DNA of 64,000 bases, taken from assembly GCA_036245525.1 (NCBI GenBank), contig BTPG01000004.1, positions 212,751,251-212,815,250 of the forward strand, read 5' to 3'. Positions 58,651 through 64,000 of the stretch are shown piece after piece; position 1 is the stretch's first letter, and every line of letters starts with the position of its first letter. The position numbers and the translations under genes were made by a program. The notes beneath the pieces are model-generated. The model did no database searches. It worked only from the letters and a program-made list of their open reading frames with translations, and was not told the origin of the DNA. The DNA is from Semisulcospira habei. Taxonomy: Eukaryota > Mollusca > Gastropoda > Semisulcospiridae.

Positions 58651-58824
<174 letters not shown>

Positions 58825-59218
58825 TTTTAACAAAGGCGTCGCCCAAAGCCAAAAAATGCACTCAATCAGAATAGCTCAAGGGACGTAATTTTTCATTAAA
58901 TTCTGAGAATGCTCTTGCTACGCTAATGCCATGGAATTCCAGGCTGGTAAGCTTGCATTGTGTCATCAGGACATCAGCTGCCCTTTTTGTGACTGCATCG
59001 CTTACTAGTTCTAGAAAGGAGAGGGTTAGTGGGAGAGAAGGAATGACAGACCTATCATTTTAAGCCTTCCACTGAACACCTGCTACATAAAGTAGTAGGG
59101 ACTACCCCCAGGTGCCCCGCAATCCGCTGGAGAATATCCAGTCCTCCCCCCGTAGGGGAGGCTAGTGCATGAATATTCCCAAACAGATCTTGGACCTGCT
59201 GGATAGATTTAAGTTTTT
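58825..59218 (-). repeat. 577-bp repeat, minus-strand partial copy
   Basis: Matches the left part of the unit, with an unrelated ~50-bp stretch at 59006-59060 (CTAGAAAGGAGAGGGTTAGT). Stops at AAGTTTTTGC just before where the hammerhead would lie, and joins a plus-strand copy at 59219. Confidence 0.8.
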
Positions 59219-59880
59219 GCAAGCTTACCAGCCTGTAATTCCATCCCATTAGCGTAGCAAGAGCATTCTCAGAATTTAATGAAAAATGACGTCCCTTGAG
59301 CTATTCTGATTGAGTGCATTTTTTGGCTTTGGGCGACGCCTTTGTTAAAAGTAAAGAATAATTGCACCACAAAAATGCCTAGGTGTTGCCTTTTCAAAAT
59401 TAATCTGTCTTCTTCCACTGCAACACCTCATAAAGCTTTAGGGATGCAATCCGCGCTGTACTGGCGGTGCTACCAGTCAAATTCTGGAGGCAGCTTCTAG
59501 TACATGCGTTGTGTTTGCAATTTCAGGTTACGCCGTATGCCTACCTGTAGAGCCCCCCTTTGGGGCGAAACCGGTTGTAGGCGGCAAAAACTTATATCTA
59601 TCCAGCAGGTCCAAGATCTGTTTGGGAATATTCATGCACTAGCCTCCCTCTCGGGGGAGGACTGGATATTCTCCAGCGGATTGCGGGGCGCCTGGGGGTA
59701 GTCCCTACTACTTTATGTAGCAGGTGTTCAGTGGAAGGCTTAAAATGATAGGTCTGTCATTCCTTCTCTCCCACTAACTCTCTCCTTTCTATAACTAGTA
59801 GGCGATGCAGTCACAAAAAGGACAGCTGATGTCCTGATGACACAATGCAAGCTTACCAGCCTGGAATTCCATGGCATTAA
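59219..59880 (+). repeat. 577-bp repeat, plus-strand diverged copy
   Basis: Older relative of the 14-17 kb units, with many substitutions. It carries a degenerate hammerhead at 59539-59582 and is cut at CATGGCATTA by the Harbinger element. Confidence 0.85.
59539..59582 (+). ncRNA. Degenerate hammerhead motif with stem II covariation
   Basis: Stem I GCCTAC/GTAGGC intact; the core reads CTGTAGA instead of CTGAAGA, changing the conserved A6; stem II is GCCCC/GGGGC instead of GCTCC/GGAGC, a compensated T-A to C-G change; GAAA and CCGG intact; cleavage triplet GTT instead of GTC. The paired change supports a real RNA stem in the ancestor; the core change suggests this copy is inactive. Confidence 0.7.
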
Positions 59881-60139
59881 GGGTACGTTCATGCTAAACC
59901 CGGCAATTTGACGTCGGCTGCCGCCGGCAATTGGTTGGAATCTGTGGTCATGCCCTTTTCTTCTTTCCCACCATGAAAGCCGGCGATGCACGTTCACGCT
60001 GCCAGCCAGTTGCCGTCGGCTGCCGTCAGCCAGCAAAATGCTTTGTCGCTTGTCACAAAAAAAAAGAAACGGCTGGCTGGTCGAAGGGAAGTAATTTCCC
60101 ACCATACCGACAGAGTGAATGCACTTGATTCGCGGCAAA

Positions 60140-60269
60140 ATGGAAGACAAACTGATTGTGGCTGTTCAACAGAGGGCGGTACTGTACGACAAGGAAGACA
60201 AGAATTACCACAACAGAGATGTAATCAGCGCTACATGGGAAGGCGTTGCAAAAGAAATCGGGGCTGATG
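60140..60269 (+). CDS. MADF-BESS protein, exon 1
   Basis: Starts at ATG 60140 (MEDKLIVAVQQRAVLYD), the N-terminal helix of a MADF domain (SANT/Myb-like DNA-binding fold), and continues to GVAKEIGAD before a GTAAGT donor at 60270. It is in phase 1 with the acceptor at 61781. Harbinger elements encode such a protein as a second factor that helps transposase reach the nucleus and DNA. Its 1512-bp intron contains transposase exon 2 on the opposite strand and a GT microsatellite (60422-60512). Confidence 0.8.
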
Positions 60270-60421
60270 GTAAGTTCACATTTAACTTTATTTTATCGAA
60301 TGATGACATGCCAGTTTCTCTTCGCTAGTGCAGTAGATCTAGGTCTAAATGTATGAGAGAGAAAAAAAAAAGGGAAAAAAACACAACAAACAAACAATTT
60401 GCCATTTGTATGCTCAGTCAA

Positions 60422-60440
60422 TATGTGGGTGTGTGGGTGT

Positions 60441-60512
<72 letters not shown>
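60422..60512. repeat. (GT)n microsatellite in MADF intron
   Basis: TGGGTGTGTGGGTGTGGGTG then pure GT. Confidence 0.95.
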
Positions 60513-60515
<3 letters not shown>

Positions 60516-60559
60516 AAATCATCACAAATGAGTTCGATAAGTGGTTTTCCATTTCCACA

Positions 60560-61460
60560 CTAGTTGCAGATCATGTCATTCTGCCAAGACAGACTCCCAG
60601 TTGGTGACGTGAAATACGCCATCAATGTATCTCGCACTGACATTGCATGACCGCTTGCTCTTGCTCTTGCATTGCTTGACGGCAGGTCTGTCAGTTGGAA
60701 GTTGTTCTGCTGTACATCTGGAAGCAGTGTGCGTTCAGGCTCCTTGTTTTGAACAAAGTTGTGCAGTACACAGACAGTTTTGACAATGTCAATTGCAAAG
60801 TCTACTTGCACCTCGATTGGCTTCCGCAAAACACGCCACATGCTAGAAGCCAGCCCAAAAGCGCATTCCACTTGTCTACAAGCTCGTGAAAGTCTGTAAT
60901 TGAAAATCCGCTGTTCATATGTCAAATTGCGTCTTGGGAATGGTCTCATAATGTTTTCAAGCAGAGGGAAAGCTTCATCGCCCACAAATACAAAGGGTAG
61001 GTCAATGTCAGTGTTCGGGATCTTTGTAGGTTTTGGTAGCTGAAGTTTGTTTTCCGCCAACATTCTCCCAAAAGGTGATTCTTGAAAGATACTGCCGTCG
61101 CTGCGACTTCCGTAAGCACCTACATCTACCACAAGAAATCTCCCTTTCGCATCCACGATTGCCATCAGAACAATGGAGTGAAATCCCTTGTAATTGTAGT
61201 ATTTCGACCCGGAGTTAAATGGCGCTTTAAGGTGAATATGCTTCCCGTCTATTGCACCCACACATTGAGGAAAATTCCAACGAGTAAAAAACTCTTCCGC
61301 CGATTCTTCCCATATTTTCACATCTGGAACAGGTAGTTGTTCGGGTTGCAGTCTTGCCCAAATCACGTTTATTGTTTCTAGGACGATTCCTTGTACTGTC
61401 GAAAGACCCATTCTAAAATGGAAGGAAAGAGACCTGAAGGACTCGCCTGTTGCCAAGAAC
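60560..61460 (-). CDS. Harbinger DDE transposase, exon 2
   Basis: Catalytic exon: about 300 codons after a TTTTCAG acceptor (exon starts at 61460). Begins RFLATGESFRSLSFHFR and ends at a TAG at 60560. DDE residues as seen in the family: GAIDGKHIHLKAP (first Asp), VVDVGAYGSRSDG (second Asp), and SRACRQVECAFG (Glu); VGDEAFPL lies between. Reading-frame residue numbers, counted from the open-frame start at 61534, are D96, D137 and E223. No stop or frameshift. It cuts and joins the element ends at T-A rich targets. The extended frame upstream of 61460 (hydrophobic LYIYLCIYL) is intron. Confidence 0.92.
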
Positions 61461-61781
61461 CTGAAAATAAATAAATAAATACATAAATAAATACATAAAT
61501 AAATATAAAGAAATAAATAACTCTCACGATCCAATGTTCCCAGATCTACACATGTTTAGAGGCATAGTGCCAGACTCGACTAACACAATAAACAAAATAC
61601 AACTTCCAACAGAGTTTCGGAAGATGGATTTAATAAAACCAAGCTTTCGCCCTCTTGGGCTGCATCAGGGTAAAAAAAAAAAGATTTTTAAATAAGATAA
61701 TGTAAAAGTCTCTCTGCATTTTACACTATTTGCTGCTATCAGCTAAGGCTTGTGACTGTGTGTTTTTGTTTTTTCTTTCAG

Positions 61782-62423
61782 TGGCTGCCTGCAGAAACAA
61801 ATGGGGAACTTTGAGGGACTACTTTCTAAAGAAATACAGGGAGGCCAAGACAACAAAATCAGGCCAGGCCACCAGCAACAAAAAGAAATGGTATCTCTTC
61901 GATGCTGTCTTTCCTGATCCCCTACTACAGCAGCCGCGAAACGGTGGGGAACTTGAACTACGGGGATCAACAGCTGGAAGACAATGTGGACTCCCTGGAC
62001 TCCCAGGACATCGAATCCCAGCCAAGTCCTGCCCCACCGTCTTCAGATGACAGCCTACCACAGATAACCTTCAAGACACCTCAGCAGCAGAGGAAAAGGA
62101 AGAGAGACTGCAACACAGACTTCAACATGGAAGTTCTTAAAGCCCTTAAGGAACCAGAAGCTGTGGACGAGAATGAACTATTTTTTAAAAGTTTGCTTCC
62201 TTCCATGAAGAAATTGAATGAAATCCAGGTTATGGAATTTAAAATAGAAGTGCAAAGCTTGCTTTTGAAATATCTGAAGCCATCCAGCAAACCACACAAG
62301 TCAGCAGCAGAGCCATCTGCGTCACGTTACATGGGTGCTCAACACTTTGGTTCAGAGCTTCAAGATCCTAAATACATTCCCATTTCCCCAAGAGCCACTT
62401 ATGATGATTACTACTCCATGTAA
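61782..62423 (+). CDS. MADF-BESS protein, exon 2 (one frameshift)
   Basis: After TTTCTTTCAG (61771-61781) the frame reads VAACRNKWGTLRDYFLKKYR, the rest of the MADF helix bundle, up to KKWYLFDA (about 61905). Here a one-base shift is needed to enter the frame MLSFLIPYYSSRETVGNL and on to the stop at 62421-62423. The C-terminus has a BESS motif: ENELFFKSLLPSMKKLNEIQ then MEFKIEVQSLLLKY (about 62173-62270), a protein-protein interaction motif. A basic stretch RKRKRDC precedes it. The frameshift is either a real lesion or a sequencing error. Confidence 0.82.
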
Positions 62424-62622
62424 TCATTCAATAATCAGTACCAGAAGGTGAAACAAGAAAATGAGTAACAATTGTAGTCACTTCCAGTGTAGATAACAAA
62501 TCTAGTCATTTCAAGACTACTACTCAATGTAATCTTCAAATATTGAGCAATTAAAGGAAACAAATAACATTTGTCATGTACGTATCAATTAATTTATTTG
62601 TGCACCCTCTCTCTTTTTTTTC

Positions 62623-62627
<5 letters not shown>

Positions 62628-62680
<53 letters not shown>

Positions 62681-62836
62681 ATGTTCATGCATGTGTTGGA
62701 TTGACATATAACCCTTCTCTCTCTCACTCCCTCACTTTCTCTTTCTCTCTCTCTCTCTCTATCTCTCATCTCTCGACTCTCTTCTCCTCTCTCATCTCTC
62801 TCATCCTCCTCTCTTTCTCTCTCTCTCTCTCTCTCG
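62628..62836. repeat. (GT)n and (CT)n tracts in transposase intron
   Basis: GT repeat at 62628-62671 and CT-rich repeat at 62716-62836. Both lie within the transposase intron (61461-62909). Confidence 0.9.
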
Positions 62837-62909
62837 TTGCAATGTTCCCTTTTGTTAGATATGTCTTTCTCTCATTCATGTAACTGTTATATACAGCAAA
62901 ATACTTTAC

Positions 62910-63247
62910 CTCAGTGTTACAATCAAGCGCTCCGCTGGCGAAATAGGCATTTGAAAATTTGTAGACTGCTTTGTCAAATCTTCACGGCATTGGTTAAGCA
63001 GATCCTGAAAAGTCTCTGGTCGCATCCGTATGTATTCTACACATTTCTGGGTATCGTTCATCACTTGCGGAATCAAATGATGGTATTCCCCATGCACTCT
63101 GCGATTGCGGTGAATTGGGTGCACGCTATATTTGCGCGAATTCCGTTTTAATAATCTGTTTTGTAAAATATACCACAAGAGTATGCGTCTCTTCCGCCTG
63201 GAAAGCGCCATCTTTGTATACAGTGGCAGCAATTCGCCGGACAGCAA
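62910..63247 (-). CDS. Harbinger transposase, exon 1
   Basis: Starts at ATG 63247 (MLSGELLPLYTKMALSRRKR; a second ATG 12 codons on could also be the start). Contains the N-terminal helix-turn-helix region: EYIRMRPETFQDLLNQCRED and FQMPISPAERLIVTLR. Ends CTGAG with donor GTAAAG (62909-62904). Joined to exon 2, the Arg codon is completed across the junction and the family motif R-FLATGES follows directly, which supports the splice. Confidence 0.88.
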
Positions 63248-63336
63248 CTTCGGGCTCTACCGTGAACACTGGTGACGGCAATTTGCAGACGGCAACTGGC
63301 TGACGGCAACTTGCCGGGCTTAGCATGAACGTAGCC

Positions 63337-64000
63337 GGCGTTTCATCCATTCAACCTACATACTAATTATCCGGTATTAGAACCACCTTCAGTTCACTGC
63401 ACTTTTAAAAAACTTTTGTGATTCAAGAGCCTTGATGCAGAACCTACGTGTTTTATTTTTGTCACCTTTTACAAATTGTCACAAAATCCACTGAAAATTA
63501 CACATGAGTTATTCTCCACCGCTGTTGGCTAAAAAGTGGAAAAGATGCACAAATTAAAATGTTGCCTGATCTGTACAGAAATATGTATACATTACGTCAT
63601 AAAGTGGACCTTTAAAGATACTTTACAATAAAAGCAGTAGGAATAACTGTTTTGTCACGAACAGTGTAGAATTATCAATATGTTCTGGGGCTCAAAATGT
63701 CATTCAATTTCTAGCAGATTTGTGTAAATTAGATGACTGTTAAGCGCATAGCGGGGATGGTACCCTATGCGCTTTAAAACATCCCACTGCTCTGTACATT
63801 GACTGATTCAATACGTAAGGGGGAGGAGGGAGAATTCTAAATTCGTGATGAATGATTGTTGTTTTAGCGTTTCTCGTGAATGCAAATTTTTTTTCTTCCT
63901 CGTAATCCGTGAAGAAAGGGTCCGTCGTGAAACGTGAAAAGCTCAAATAAAGTCTTCGTGAAAACGCCTTTTGTCAGAGTTTTGTGGAACTAAAAGAGTC
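63337..64000. other. No gene seen
   Basis: A/T-rich sequence to the window end. A short inverted pair GCGCATAG / CTATGCGC flanks a 63749-63770 centre. No recognisable protein or repeat family. Confidence 0.5.

Larger units (their letters stand above)
59881..63336. mobile_element. PIF/Harbinger DNA transposon
   Basis: Terminal inverted repeats: left GGGTACGTTCATGCTAAACC (59881 on), right end TTAGCATGAACGTAGCC, followed inward on both sides by CCCGGCAA and subterminal GCCGTCGGCTGCCGTC-type repeats (59910-60030, 63280-63320). TAA precedes the left end, as expected of a 3-bp T-A rich target, but the right flank reads GGC, so the duplication is not preserved. It encodes a DDE transposase (minus) and a MADF-BESS protein (plus). 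The left flank is the hammerhead repeat; the right flank is not, so one side has been rearranged. Confidence 0.88.

Noticed and set aside
60140..62423. MADF-BESS gene as a host transcription factor
   Set aside because: It lies between Harbinger TIRs and is interlocked with the transposase, so it is the element's own second gene.

Overview
This is eukaryotic, almost certainly animal, intergenic DNA. It has long CA/TA/AAT microsatellites, poly-G runs, GT-AG introns, several non-LTR retrotransposon clades, a Ty3/Gypsy-type LTR element, a PIF/Harbinger DNA transposon and many palindromic MITEs. The repertoire looks like a marine invertebrate, most likely a mollusc and perhaps a gastropod; that is inferred from the style of the elements, not proven. 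I found no convincing host protein-coding gene. Every recognisable protein belongs to a mobile element, apart from one short fragment of unknown origin near 34.75 kb.

Layout. 0-3.6 kb: an array of 52-bp repeats split by an inverted array of a 375-bp unit that looks like an LTR. 4.4-11.1 kb: repeated TTAA-bounded MITEs carrying near-perfect ~76-bp hairpins, a tRNA-derived SINE head, a 380-bp retroposon inside an older repeat, and 490-bp tandem repeats. 12.1-14.1 kb: a decayed L2/CR1-like LINE. 14.1-17.0 kb: inverted and direct copies of a ~577-bp unit. Three copies carry a complete small hammerhead-ribozyme motif, arranged around a 466-bp-arm palindrome. 18.4-22 kb: a foldback-like element and a pair of ~480-bp direct repeats. 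22.45-29.88 kb: one LTR retrotransposon with a 5-bp target duplication, holding only gag and protease remnants, with a poly(A) retroposon in its 5' LTR and an RTE-like LINE in gag. 30-49 kb: dispersed MITEs, a second palindrome family, 380-bp retroposons, and two paralogous ~2-kb blocks (36-38 and 46-48 kb).

48.7-53.6 kb: a duplicated block, one copy of which holds an L2-like LINE tail and then a LINE with an uninterrupted 1023-codon ORF. 53.6-58.8 kb: AT-rich palindromes, an element with GGCTCACGTG ends, a G-rich minisatellite and long CA/TA tracts. 58.8-59.9 kb: more of the hammerhead-bearing repeat. 59.88-63.34 kb: a PIF/Harbinger transposon with a two-exon DDE transposase (minus strand) and a two-exon MADF-BESS protein (plus strand). 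Each gene's second or internal exon lies inside the other gene's intron.

How parts work together. The Harbinger transposase and MADF-BESS protein are presumably the element's two mobilisation proteins. The hammerhead repeats have no protein of their own here and would depend on a Penelope-like element elsewhere. The MITEs would depend on unlinked transposases (piggyBac-type for the TTAA family). The most notable candidates are the hammerhead-bearing repeat array and the interlocked antisense gene pair.
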